Shown here piece by piece: positions 35,203 to 48,300 of a DNA stretch of 64,000 nucleotides. The stretch is from NCBI RefSeq assembly GCF_949628265.1, contig NC_088786.1, positions 31,021,681 through 31,085,680 of the forward strand, given 5' to 3'. The DNA comes from Cloeon dipterum (taxonomy: Eukaryota; Arthropoda; Insecta; Ephemeroptera; Baetidae). Under the pieces are notes generated by a model. The model did not search any database. It saw nothing but the letters and a program-made list of their open reading frames with translations, and was not told where the DNA came from. Each line of letters opens with the position of its first letter. Within the stretch, counting starts at the first letter, position 1. The translations under genes and the position numbers were made by a program.

Positions 35203-37159
35203 GATAACGAATGAAGCGCGATGCTCCTCGAGGCCTGTGTCCGACCCCGGATCACTCGACTGACTCCGCCCTCGAATGACGAGCAGACACGAAAGAGCGA
35301 AAGTCTGCTAAGTTTCGCTGCGCTCGCCGCACTGGGAAAGGTGTCGTAGAGAGGCTGCGAAACACTCGTCCCTGCGGCTCAGTTCGACTTGCACAAATTT
35401 GGTTCCTCTATAGTCTCCCTCGTAACAAGTGGCGTCGGAACCAGGATTTGACGCAAAGTTAAATTAAAGTTCATCTGTTCTGGAATATCTCAGAGGCCTA
35501 ATGTTGAAAATTAATTCATATTTTGCTTTACTTGCGGCTTAGTGCGAAGAGATATATAGCTTTGAAAATTTATCGCTTTTGCAGAATTTTGGTAGTTTCT
35601 GTTCGCAAATTCTTTCTTAAATTTTTGTGGTTCAACTCTTTCAAGTCTAGATGGGTGACCCCCTGAGAGAGAATAACTCGCGAAAACTCCGCGAACGAAT
35701 AACTGGGTCTCATTGGAGGAAGGCTCTATTCTTGCCCTCGCAACAGGGTTTTTTAAACGCTATAGTCATTCCGTCCCATGAAATTAATCCACGCATGCTG
35801 GAAAGGCGCAAACCAAGAAGAAGTAGCTCTAGTCTAGTCGGGCTGCTTTCGCAATCCTCCCAAACCCAAATGAACTCGTCATTGCAATGCAAGTGAGTCA
35901 AAATGTAGGCGCAAATCAGCCAGCACTCGACCCCCAAAAAATCGCTTGGGTCTCAAATTGCAAGTGCACGCAAAGAATAATATGCGTCAACAATGCGAGC
36001 TTAAGGCTATATATTTGCTAGAATGGTTAGGCATAGAAAATTTAAATAAATTGAGCAAACAAACTACATGAATTTCCGCGCGGATCTTGCATAACTAGCA
36101 TTGAATTTGTCTGAACACTCTGGTTTTTAGTACCACGGTCGAAACCTATTGACATGAAGATGAAATATATAATGCGGTTGAATTGGTTCACTGAACAAAA
36201 TGATTTTAGCGTTTCTAGCAAAGCCTACGGTGTAGAGGCCACGGTAGCCTTCAGATGAGTGGGTTGGTATGTGAGTTTTTTTCTCTCTATAGACACGGGT
36301 GCGTTTTGGAAAGATGGTTGGCGCCAGGAATGTTTTTGGACCAAAATATTGATATTGACACATAGGGTTATCTGTGACACATCAGTTTGTTTTCCTGTCT
36401 AAATTAATGGCGCCATACAGCTCTGCACGACTTCCTGGCGCCGTTAAAACTAAACCAGACGAAAAAAGAGAAAAAATTAATTAAGGTCATCCGGCAGGAA
36501 ATGAAACCGACTTTCTAATCGATTTGTCTTATCTAGTGATTATTTATTATGAATACGAATGTATTTTACAGATTAGATGCACATCAATCAAGTTACACAT
36601 TAACGTAGAAGTCCAATGAAAATTGATTAAATTTCGGCCGTGTTCTCCAATGACCATCAGGACACCCCATTGACCAACGTACAGGCAGTTTACTTTGATA
36701 TGCCAACACGACATCGGAAACCAACACAAACTTTGGCGAAGCACACTACCTCGTGTAAATCTGCTTTCTGGTTTAGCGGTATAAATAGATCGCTATTGTA
36801 TTGTGCTCCGACATCATTTCGATCAGCACCCTCTTAAATGAACTGTGCTCAAATTGTCACGCTGTCGGAAAAAATAAAAAAATCCGACTGACCAAAAACT
36901 CGGATAAAATGAAATTACAAACTTGATTGAAACCCTTTTCATCGATACAACCTCCCAACGAAATTAGTCAACAAAACTTGCGCAGAGATTAAAAAGAATG
37001 GAACTGAATCGCGTGTTTAATATGATATAATCTGCATGTGTGTGCATTCAACCCTAGCTTAAGTTATGTATACGCAAAGAGCAGTGTAGTGTACAAAACA
37101 ATTAAACTGACTGGACAGCTGTTGTTGAAAAAAAAAATCGAAGTGAGGAAGAGGCAGGT
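35203..37159. other. Intergenic region between LRR gene and Bag6
   Basis: Holds the presumed promoter of the LRR gene (about 35203-35450, GC-richer), repeat copy 2 (35650-36000) and the probable 3'UTR of Bag6. A minus-strand AATAAA candidate for Bag6 is at 36543-36548. No convincing ORF. Confidence 0.5.
35650..36000 (+). repeat. Dispersed repeat family, copy 2
   Basis: About 350 bases upstream of the LRR gene. Starts GATGGGTGACCCCCTGAGAG and follows copy 1 almost to its end, including AACTCGCGAAAACTCCGCG, ATTAATCCACGCATGCTGG, GGGCTGCTTTCGCAATC and CAAGTGCACG. Substitutions and small indels show the copies are old. Confidence 0.75.
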
Positions 37160-40100
37160 TTACTGCTTTGTCGGCTTGAAATACTTGTTAGCGTTGGGGT
37201 AACGCTCGGCTGTGAAGTCTGGGTTCAGGGAGAGCTGCTGCTGCACACACTTCTTCACCTCCTCCTTGTAGGCGGCCTGCACGCCGCTGTCCGAGCCAGC
37301 CGCCTTGGCCAGTTGTTCAGTATTCGGTATCCCGATCGTGGTAGCCGCGTTTGCCACTGCCTTGGCAATCACCTGGTTCACGCCACCTTGGGGCTTGCCG
37401 TTGCTCACCAGCTTGCGCCGCTTGCTTGACATGCCAGAGAGGTATGAATCGCTGAATGGCGGCTGCTCAGTCTGACGGCGCTGGCGTTGAATGTCGCGGC
37501 TTATAACAGGCACCCAATCCTGAAGAAAAACAGGGAGACGATTATAGTAGACTTTCAAGCTTAGTAATCAGCTTTCCCAGAAATTCAAGTGGTTTCAGAA
37601 GCTGGTCCTAACTGAATAGCAAAAGATTTGAATAATAGAGCCATGCATCACAAGTTAGCATTTAACTGAAAAACTGTCTAAAATCAATTAATTTTAACCT
37701 AAAAACAGTCTCGTATGCACAGCCCTGGAAAAGCTACCAACAGATGTAAAGAAATAGCTTACCGTTTCCAGTCCTGTGTGCCATTCTTCTGCTCCAACAA
37801 CCACATTGCAAGTGGCATTGGCTTCAGTCTCCAGGGGAGGCAGCACAGTGGCTCCCTCCTCTTCCTCTTTGATGGGAGGTGCCGCCTGCTGTGTGGGCAG
37901 TTCCTCGGCAGCCAGGACAAACTCCTCATCGCACTCCATCGCCTCTTCGCTGGCGGCAGTGCGTGGAGTTGCTGTCTGACTCTCAGCCGGAATCGAAGCA
38001 GTTGAGTCTGGGGCAGTCGGTAGGCGCTGCACGTACCTCTCTACGGCCGCCGTGTCAATTTGCATGGATAGGAAGTATGTAGACATAGAGTTGCGCCCGT
38101 GCTGCACTGATATCGGTACGGGTGTAGCATTGCTGGGGATCAATCGGCTCTGGAAAATAATTAAATGTGTTGGTGAACAAATTTCTTGAATGCATGCTGG
38201 GGTTTAGACATTAGGCGAACTTTTTCAGTTGAATGCCGATTCCTTGGTGTATAGCAAGATGTTTGTTTCTCCAAATGTATATAGAAATATTATGCTCTAC
38301 TAGTTTTGGCTACTAGTTACAGCTCAGGAGATTCTGGAGATATATAGAACAATATATTGAACCCTAAACACCGAAGAGGCTGCATTTTATTTCAACTGAA
38401 AATCACGACATCCTTGTGTGCTTCAGCCTTCATTGAAATCTATCAACAATATGCACTACAGCAAGTTAACAAGAAAAACTTGCATGAATTGGCCAAACTT
38501 TCGTGACTAGTAAAATAAATATTTTGGGAGCCAAATTTTTGTAACATACCACAGTGGAGTGAACAAAGTCCTCCAGTCCTCTGCGGCCATCCCGACAGCA
38601 AAGCAGAACCAATGAAGTGAGATAACGAAGGAACTGACCGCTAAATCCTAAAAGTCGTGGGCCAAACTGGTTTGGAGTTATACCTAAGAGATTCAAATTA
38701 TGAGATTTCAGGGGTAAAGCACAAATAATAATGCATACTTTCGCTATTGATGAGTTCCAGAAAGGCAGTGAGCTGATCACGGTAAAATCGGCGGAACGAT
38801 TCTTGCAAGTTGATTCCAGGACGCAGCTGATTGGAACCCTATTCATGAAAGGTTGTATTAAATAATAAATTACAAAAACATTTAGTAAATTCAGAATGAT
38901 TGAAAACTTCTCAAAGCGCTCACCTGCAGCATATTAACAACCGGTATCTCGTGCATGATTCTATCGACAGCTCGGTTCAGATTTTCTGGAGTGGCAGATT
39001 CGCCTCGCATGAGTTGCCTATTGACAATATCCCTGATAGGCGCGCGAATGCGACTCAAGGGAGTGCCTTGTTGCAAGCTCAACTGCAAGATATCTTCCAG
39101 TGTGAGGTTTTGGGTCTGAAATTGATCAAGGTAAATGAAATGCGACAGCTTAAGCTGTTGCACTTACAACTGAGTTTATTATGGCCGAGAACACAGACTC
39201 CTCTTGTCCTGGAGATGTTGGCCAGTTGATGGTTGGCATTCTCCAGTTTGCAAAACTATCGGGCTAAAGGGCATTGGAATTTAGACTTTATTTAAGTGGA
39301 ACTCAATCAAATCCTTACAGGAAGAATTTCCATGAAGCTGCGGCGCAACATGTCATCTACCTGACCAGCAGAAATGTTTGGGACAGCTGGAGGTCCTGAA
39401 AGTAGAATGACATTAGTTTATATTTAGCTTGGATGAGGTGTTGAAAATCGTGGAAATTTCCCGACATACAAAATCCGTATGACTAGTTTAAATATTACTG
39501 AAGGATAACATGACTGTTTGACATGAGGACCAAGTAACCTGCTAACAAATATACCATAAATTTGAACATTTAACTGACTTGGCTGCTGAGGGGCAGCAGC
39601 GAGGGTGGCGGCGGCGGCGGCGGTGGTGACGGCAGCTGCAGCAGGCTGTCTAGTCTGATTCGCAGGTCCGCTCTGAGTAGCCGTGCTACTTGCAGTCGTG
39701 GTCTGCAACAGTTTATGTTTTAGCTTATACAAGGTGATGGCAATGAAAGTTTACTTGTGTTGGTTCTACTTGTCTGCGTCTGATATGGGTGTGATGAGAG
39801 CTGCACACCAAGTAGGGATCAAACATGTTGCTCACTGCAAAAAATTAAATTGACAAACGGATACTTTTGAAGCAATATTTTGTCAACACTTTTTATAATC
39901 AACAATAAAATCGTGCATCTTTTAATTGAGACTTTTTATAATGCTTTATGTTTAAATTTACTCCTTCTTGCTCCTATTAATGGTAAAAAAGTAACGGTTG
40001 AATACATACATGAATTGATAAAAACTATTGTACCAGGGTATCCCTCTTAAATTAATAAATTTTGCACGCAATCATTTATTTATCAGTTTACCTCATTCAA

Positions 40101-43100
40101 GATGAGCGACCCCCTGATAGCAAACAACTTGCGAAAACTCCGCGTCCCAACAACATGGGCGCACAAGCCTGATTGGTGGAAGCCCAGTCCAGAAAGGGAC
40201 CAGCACCAGGGTCTATTATTGAAACGCTAGACATTTGTCTAGTTAAATTAATTCACGCAAGCTGGAAAGGTTCAAACCAGCAAGAAGTGGGTGGACTCGT
40301 CAATTGCATTGTTTCTTCATAAAACGTGTATCAAAATCTGACTAAGCAGGCCTCTAGCACTGAGATCCAAAGGAAAACTTTTTCCTCGGGCAAGAAACAT
40401 TGAGCAATAAACTAACAATAAACAATTTTAGTTACCAGGAACGTTCACTGGAGCCAAATGCACATGTGGTCTGGGTGTGGATCTGGTCTGCGTTGACGTA
40501 GTGGGGTTTGTGGTGGTGGTGCCTCTCGCCTGGCTGTTCTGGCCAGAGTTTCCCCCCGATGAGGGAGCAGCACCAGCAGGCACACCAGCGGTCGGAGTGT
40601 TGGAGGTGCTGGCAGGTGCGTTCGCGACAGCTCCTCCCAGCTGCTGGTTCACAGCGTGCATGATGAAGGCTCGCATCAGGTCGGGCGACGCCTCCTGCAC
40701 GTGGTGAGTGTGAGCGTGCATTCCACCCATGGAGCCGGGTACGTAGGCCAGGCTTCCGGGACTCATCTCCATGACCACCTCCACGTTGCTTCCTGACGGC
40801 AGCGTGAACGAGCTCCTGCGAGACTCGAAGGCTGCTGGACCCATAATCAGCTCTGGCATGAGCTGTCGGGCAATCGACTCCTGAGCTGGTGTTGAGGAAG
40901 TTGAAGCTGGAGCAGGACTACCACTGGCGGGACGAGTGGGGCTGGCGGTGGCCGGGGGAGTGGGACTGGCGGCCGTCGAGGGGGACGAGCCAGGTGGAGA
41001 GAGGCGGCCGGATACATAATTAAATTGCGCCTGCAGGGGAAAGCCGACACCCTGCACAAAGGCCGGCTGCAGCACCAGTGAGCGGACGCCCAGGGTGCGT
41101 GGCGGCGGTCTGGCCAAGCCAAGACTCAGGTCTGAGAGGTGGTGGTACGCGTGGCTAATGAAGTGCATTGTCTCCGACATCAGCGAGAACTGCCGCTGCA
41201 CCTCCTCCACATTGTTGTTCTGCAAAAGAGGTGGGTTTGTGAAAGCTAGTTTGCAGGGGGCTCAATCAGTTGACGATTACCTCTCCTACGAAAACAGGGT
41301 CATCACGCATGGTGCGAGTAAGCTGATCCGAAAATGGACGGAGTCTGTCTTGGATTCTGTTGATACGGTCAATGGCATCAGCCATCACGCTAATTGGAGA
41401 TCCTCTCCTAAAATAATACATGAACTATGTAACTACTGTAATCATGAAATGATAACAGTCCATTTGGTTAAATTTATTATCAATTCTGTAACTCATGGTT
41501 TGCTGCAACTTGATAATTTTTTTATTTTGATAATATTATGAGTTAAAGTTGGCAAGATAATACCAAAAATTCAAAATATGGACAAGCTTGGAGGTAAATT
41601 AAATTATTAGTCTGTTTTCTAATTTTACTCGGAAAAATCCAAAGGTTTTTGAAAAGTCTTCTTTGTTATGTACGCATTAAAAAAATATAAATTAATTAGT
41701 CTTGTAATGAATTAAAAGCAATTTGTTATTTTTCCAGTTCAATTGTGTCATTTTGGTTTAGAATGATCCTCAAATGAAACTATAAACTATTTCATTCATA
41801 AATAAATTCGCACCTTGGTCGTTGCTGAGCCGCACTAGGCGTAGAGGAAGTTGCGCTGGCTGGCCTTTCTGGGTTTGAACGCGTTTCTGAAGATGATGCA
41901 GCACTTGCAGTCGAGGTTGCGGAGGCAGCTGCTGGTTCTGCTCAAATGTTTACATAAAATGCTTAATTATAATAATCGCATGCCACCTGTACCTGATGTG
42001 TCTTCCAGAGGAGTCGGTCCAGGGTGAGGAGGCGAGTCCATCGGCACGTCAGAGGACATGGAAGTGACGGTGATGTTTGGAGCTCCTACAGTGATGCTAC
42101 CTCCCATCGATGTGTTTACTGCCGTTACAATTGCGGACAGCGCTCCAGCGACAGCAGCAGTCACAGCTCCTCCAAGCGAATTCGAGTTAGCGCCCTCAAG
42201 TTGATCACCCATAGATATGGAAGTTGTCAACGTTCCTGCCACCTCAGGAGCTCTGCAGTTGATCATTCTTTGATTTAAGCACAAGCGAAGCCGCGTTTGG
42301 TACTTACGAAAAGGGAGAATCTCCTTCCTGGGCAAGTGCACTGAAATTTATGTGATCTGCAGGAGGCGGAGGTGTTGCGTTTGGATCTTCCAAACGAGCC
42401 ACGCAGTTTTCAGCGCAGGTGAGCATGTGATTAACAAGATTTATTCTGTTGTGAGCGGCTAAGTGTATCATCTCCAGTGTATCTGCAGAATCAATGATTG
42501 CACATGAGAAAAAATAGGAACGTAGGTGGACTTTAAATTTTGGCTACGCTGCACCCTCCCAAAGCTGTAAAGTTTTAACTTTAACGATAAGTTTTGGCAG
42601 ATTGCAACCACTTCCAATGTTTAATGAGCAAAATATTTTTCAAACATTAAATTAAAATGTGGTGGGTACTTAACTGTTTCCTTAAATATTTTTGAAAAGG
42701 ATGAGTAAATCGATTTCTTACAAAGCAAGTTTTATGATGTTTATAGTGCATAACTCATCAAAATTAATGTCTTCCAGTCGCTTAATTCTCTCCTTATCAG
42801 CTAAACTTCCATGAAGAATTCCTGAAGTAAATTTAATCACACGAACAAACAACAACTCTCTTCCCATAAACGAAACGACTGTTGACCATAACTGAATTAT
42901 TCATTTTACTTGTATCAAATCCTCTAGCGGTGCTGACATGAACGCGGCGAGGGCTGTTAGTGGCTGATGACCTAGCAGAAGAGCTGGCCCCGGACGGGTG
43001 GGGTGGTCTCTGGGACGATGGTACTCGCTGAACCAGGTGGACCGCCTTTTTGTCCAGATCTGCAGCGAAAATATGTGTGATCTGATGGAGTAATTTTTTC

Positions 43101-43400
43101 TTATAGATCTAATACCATAGTCTTTAAGTGGTTTCTCATCTGCCAGAACTCTCCCACAGTAAATGAGTCTCTGGACGTTGGCGGGGATATTGATTACCTT
43201 CTCAATTTCCTCTTTAAACTCCTTGACAGTTTTCTGCAAGCAGTAATACATTTAAATTCATTCAGAATACCAAGTACACACGACTCATTTGGGTAAAATG
43301 AGACTGTGGCTCACAACTTCCTTTCACTTACATCCTCACTAATATTGAACTTGTGATTTTGAGAGTCCAAAGTCTTCACCGTAATGTCAAGAGAAGCCAT
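37160..43400 (-). CDS. Bag6: Large proline-rich protein BAG6 (Scythe/BAT3)
   Basis: Chaperone holdase of the BAG6-UBL4A-TRC35 complex. It captures tail-anchored and mislocalised hydrophobic proteins and sends them to membrane insertion or to the proteasome. Seventeen exons on the minus strand: 43400-43332, 43233-43116, 43059-42910, 42482-42308, 42252-41993, 41937-41814, 41407-41281, 41219-40436, 39834-39755, 39702-39579, 39395-39319, 39263-39168, 39115-38924, 38838-38739, 38683-38550, 38149-37763 and 37519-37160, totalling 1095 residues, near the human length. Residues 1-76 form an N-terminal ubiquitin-like domain ([38 protein letters not shown]). A long Ser/Pro/Ala-rich region surrounds a conserved BAG6 segment ([20 protein letters not shown]...[15 protein letters not shown]). 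The C-terminal exon carries [30 protein letters not shown] (nuclear signal) and a BAG-like end ([15 protein letters not shown]). Exon 39702-39579 contains an alanine run. Repeat copy 3 sits in the intron 39835-40435. Confidence 0.96.
40101..40312 (+). repeat. Dispersed repeat family, copy 3
   Basis: About 210 bases inside a Bag6 intron. Starts GATGAGCGACCCCCTGATAGC and shares AACTTGCGAAAACTCCGCGT, AATTAATTCACGCAAGCTGG and GGTTCAAACCAGCAAGAAGT with the other copies. The 3' third of the longer copies is missing or rearranged. GGTTCAAACC resembles a Pol III B box, but the other copies have lost the match. Confidence 0.7.
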
Positions 43401-44653
43401 TCTTAAATCAAAATGGAATCAGTATAAAATTAAAGCCACAGCTTTAAGAATTCGAGTAACGTGAATGAACGTATTAGTCATACATAAATAATGATTTTCG
43501 ACAACCTGACGTATCTACATAATGGATTTACCTGCGAGAATTTCTAGCTCTGTTCTGGAAAGAAAATCGGCTGTTCAAAGGTTATAACCAGCTGATCCAG
43601 ACATCGATGGTCGCTGAGTGAGGACTATTAGGGCGAGAAGAAAATGACAACACTGAAAAATGTGGGCGAGCAACGCAAATTGCGTGCTATGAACGGTGTT
43701 GTTAAGTCACACTTTTTATTTTCACTTTAATGCCAAAACGAACCTTTACGGTTGACTGCAAATCAGATTGATTCTCAGCGCCTGTGGTCAATAATGTCGT
43801 TCGAAGAGTCTAGACAATCTAACGATATTTCTTAGATCGGAGAGAAAATTACGAAAATTCTCACTCTAATCCACTTCAGAGACGGACCAAAACAGAACAA
43901 CTACTGATGTACAATGTTGAAATCCAATCCAACATGGCCCCTGCAGTTTCAAACTTGGACAGTGTAAAACAGATGGCGTGCAGAGTACTCCTTCCTCTAC
44001 AATGGTTAGTGGTTTTATTGTTAGAACCAAAAAATTATCCTAGCCGCGAATTTTCTAAACATTGTGGTGCGTGGTGCCAATTTTATTCCAATATTGTAAT
44101 TTAATTGCTCTTTACTACAATTAAATAGAAACTTAATTAAAAAATATTAGCGCTAAAACCTCTTCAATTAGAATAAATAATAAATAAATAAAACTTGCTC
44201 TTGATGTTCTAGAATGTACGTTTTGTATTTTGGGTTATAAAATTCCGAATCTTAGCTTCCCACTCCCACTTCAACATTGAAGGCTCATTAAAAGGTCCCA
44301 AGGAATGATGGGTGATGTTAAATTGTAAATAGAGTTGGGTATCATCTGCTCCTTAAAAAAGTCGGTCATAACTTACAATTAGTAAGGTAAGAGATCAGGA
44401 TCTGAAAATTGGCCATAGGTCCTGACACCCTCCATTTAGAATTACATTTGGGGGTGACAGTATTGTTGTATCCTAATCTATACTACATACATTACGTAAC
44501 TGTGGGTATTCATATTAAATCTTTAGGGATACAACAGAACCAATTGTTGGAGCCTCATCTAGCTCTCCTTGCCTTTTAGCCTTTTCAATAAAAATTCATA
44601 TTTGAAGGTCACCAAGGATGCACTAAAGCTTTTCTGATATTATTGTTTTTTTT
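43401..44653. other. Bag6 upstream region / Slx9 downstream region
   Basis: Contains the Bag6 5'UTR and promoter, about 43401-43700, with a possible noncoding exon near 43550. The remainder is AT-rich sequence with no gene resemblance. Confidence 0.45.
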
Positions 44654-45359
44654 TTATTTTGGTGACAAAAAATCCATAAAAACATTCTTGCATTTTTCCA
44701 TGCGTTCATTGCTGCAACAAAATTAGAATAAAATTACTACCTAGATGAAAATCACGTGTCATTGTGAAACTTACTGGATGCGAGTCCAAGAATTAAGCTT
44801 GGGAACAGAGCGTTCTTTGACTGGTCTAATAGTTTCTCTCTTTGGCGTCCTCTGTGTAGAATCAAGAGCGTCAAGCAATGGCTGCAAATCTCCAGTGACC
44901 ACAGTTTTTTGTCTCTTTTCTCTCTTTTTTCGTTCAACTTCCGCCGCGTGTACTGTATTAAGCTCTGCAAAATACACAATTATGAACTTGAGTACAAAAT
45001 TATAACTTAAATCATTTACTAGCAAGAAAAGCTTCCCTCCTACGAGCTCTCATGTCCTTTTTGCAGGAACGCATTGAATCGCTTTTGAAGCTTTTCTTAG
45101 AGTAGGAAGAAAACGATGAGAAAGTACTCCTTGCATCTTCATTGTCTCTTTCCTCTTTCCTCAGGTTGTCTTGTAAAATCTTGTTTGGTTCTAAATATTC
45201 CAATGGTATATCCAGCCCGGCAAACAGATTATCTGGCACATTATTTATCTTGAGCGGCAGAGAGGCTTGCGACGCTTGCGACTCAGGTTCCTTCTTCGCC
45301 GATGATGCATTTTTGCCTGGAGTGTGGTACTTTGTCCTGCTTCGAGAAACCTTACCCAT
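44654..45359 (-). CDS. Slx9: Ribosome biogenesis protein SLX9 homologue (FAM207 family)
   Basis: Nucleolar factor that in yeast and humans assists pre-40S processing and export. Three exons on the minus strand: 45359-45020, 44964-44775 and 44711-44654, 195 residues, phases consistent. It starts MGKVSRSRTKYHTPGK, as usual for the family. A middle basic region (KKDMRARRREAFLAKL) leads into the family core (AAEVERKKREKRQKTVVTGD, LQPLLDALDST). The last exon encodes NERMEKCKNVFMDFLSPK and then stops, so the protein lacks the longer C-terminal tail of many homologues. The start is the first ATG giving the MGKV signature; an in-frame ATG 36 bases upstream lacks it. The last exon is placed on phase and weak similarity and is the least certain part. 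Tandem with Bag6, same strand. Confidence 0.85.
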
Positions 45360-48300
45360 TTTGGCTACATGAAACACATCAAGAAAATCATGCACAATAT
45401 CAATATATAGTACAATTTGAAAATTACGAGCAACAAAAAGTTCTTACAAAAATTGTAACAACTTTTCTTCTCGTCTGAAAATAGCTCTGCTATGTAATGT
45501 ATTATGTACATAATTGGAAGGGTATGTAATATAGTTCCTACGCACCGTACTTACAGCTTAGATTGTGAGTAAGCTAATGCGGTCGACGTCGGTCGTCGAC
45601 ACTCGTGGTCAAATAATAATATTTTATTATTTACTTTCTCAGCTGCTGATGCTGAAGCTGAACACGCAGTAACGCAGGTCACACAGCTGAGAGCTGAGCC
45701 ACTAGCCAACGGAGGTAACTTTGAGAGACCAGAGATTGCTTGCAAATGCTGCCAACATAATAATAAAAATAAGTAATTCCCGATTTGATGCTTTAGGCAA
45801 ATCGAAAAAAAAAATGAAAATATGTTCTTGGAAAAATAAAAATTATTTTTTATAGAGCAAAATAATTGTATTATTTCTGTTTTTTGAAGAAATTAAGTAG
45901 CGTCACTGTCACTACTCACAACTGCGTATTTGTTTAGTTGGTTTGGCTATCAAAAAAATCCAGCATGGTGCAATTTTGAAACATTAGCCCGCCAAACATG
46001 CGTGTCTATTGTTGATATCTGCATTTAAAATTTTATAATACATCATACGTTTTGGCTCATTGTTTTAGGTTTGCCTTCGTTGTCCAAATGTATGCAAAGA
46101 AAATGGGGAAAATTAACAAAATATTGCATGCTAGTTTGCCGCAGTGTTTTTTGAACGTGAAGAATAATTGTATAAAAAAACTACTAAAATGACCAAAGGG
46201 GGAGAGTTAATACCTGCTAGTTAGATCGCCTGCCAAATCTTTGACGCCCTGAGCTTTTTTAGTTTCATTTCATGTGCAATGGTCGTTTTTTTAACTTACC
46301 ACAAAAAAAGCATGAAACGTAAAATGCAAAATTTAATTGTTATTTTCCTTTTTTTTTCATTAAAAGAAATGTATTTCGTACCAATACCTCTCCTTCGCAA
46401 TTCATAAATAATAAACTAACCCAGTGAGAAAAATTTCCAAAATTTCGTCCATTGGAATATTTCAGGATTATATAATTTAGAATTTAGTGTGTGCCATAAA
46501 CTCAAATTTTATACTAGGAAGAATCACCTTTCAAAGGTTCATAATATATACTTCATACCCCTTAACTTAAAATTATATTTTATTTCTTTATTCTTGCTAA
46601 ATGGTATATAATTTAAGGATAAAAACACTTAGGAACGCAATTATTATTCTCATTTATGGTTACGTAGCAATACATAATGAATTTTTAAACAAATCGCTCG
46701 TGGCACAGAATATATCCACTCTAATCTTGGCTGTCAGATCTGAGGCCCGGTACAGGGTGTGGTGCTGGCATGCAACCAGCACTAGCAATTTCAGGGTTCG
46801 ACCACACCCTCGCCCCGGAGTGTGTAACGTAGCAGAGACGAGGATTTAATAGTTTTCAGATGCAAATGAATGCAAGCCTCTGTTATTGGGTGCGGCCACA
46901 GCAATGTCACAATAATGAGTCAGTTTGCGGGCGAAAAATGTCACTTCGCTCCGGGCCCAATCTTTTAAAAAGGCAATCCCACGTGACCTGACTGCGCGAG
47001 TTAAACGTAAATATACACCTCCTGCAGTTAGCCGAGCAATTTGCGACTGGCTGCTAATTGTGCAACCTTAACAGAGGCAACGCACACGCCTCTGCTGCTT
47101 GCCTTTCATAATATAATGTAGGATTTCATTGATGAGAGATAGGCTACGGAAGATAACTTTATAAACTATTAAGCAAAATAAAATATTTGAAGTTATGCGA
47201 TAAACTATTTGTTTGTTATTTATTTTTAAAATATATTGATATCAAAAATAAATTTGGATTTTATTTTAAACTCTCATCTCGTATTGATATTCCATCCCTG
47301 CTTTTCTGTTGACTCCATACAAAATTCATGTATGATCATACGACCATTAAAATTCCTAAAATATAACTCTCGGACATTCTTGTTTGCATTAGCAAATTAA
47401 TTTTGAAACGATTTTTAAGTCGCAAACCAAGTCAATGAGTGTTTTACCATGAAGTTATAATTAATAATGATTTATAAAATAGAATAGTTCGATTGTGATG
47501 CTATTATAGGTGCACGCATTCCGTTGCCCAGGTGACGGCTAATAACTGGGCTATCATCTTTTCTCAATCGAAGAAATGCCGTCTGATACGTCCGATCACC
47601 ATAATAGAACATCACAGAAAAGCTCTGATTTCTTTTTAGAATAAAGGAAAATGAGACGCATGGTTTACTTGTATCTGTTTTTAGCTGACCTTTTGATAAT
47701 GAAGATCGTGTATATAGTGTCCGGTTGTGTGCTATTTTCGGACTGCTATACCGTACATTGACACTCACGGGCGCGCCGATTTTTTTCGGAAATGACGCGC
47801 GACTGAAATAATAAAACCCTAAAATAGAGCCGCACGAGCTGTAGCGCTTATTGTGCAAATTAATTTGCAAGTTGATTCTCTTTTGCTCCCTCTATTCATG
47901 CGCACGACATGGACGCGCGCGATGCACGTATTTTTAGTCAGTCGGGAAAACGCGGCGCGCGTTTTAATGGGCAAATCTGTGCGCAAACAAAAGCATTAAG
48001 CAGCAAAACAAATGGCGTAATGAAAACTGTATCCAGAAGGCTTTATTTTGACGACAATGCCGGCGCACATGCAGAAAACAAAGAGCTGCAAGTCTATTTC
48101 GAGCCCCCTCACTCTCTCTCGCTCTCTTGTTTTCGCAAACATTTTCATCCCGACCATGCTCTGTACGTGCGAGTTAGTGTGTTTTTCTGTCTCGGCTCTG
48201 GGAACAGAGCTCACGCGCGCATTAGTTTCGAGCAAAACCCGGTGTTGCTGCTCCGGGACTCGCACGATTAACGATTAGATTGTCGTGCGTGTGAAATGCA

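Noticed and set aside
40101-40312. Repeat copy 3 as a functional tRNA-derived SINE
   Set aside because: The B-box-like motif is not kept in the other copies, and no A box at the usual 30-60 base spacing was found.
47909-48271. 120-residue plus-strand ORF with a competing minus ORF
   Set aside because: Overlaps CT-rich simple sequence, has no recognisable domain, and ORFs occur on both strands.
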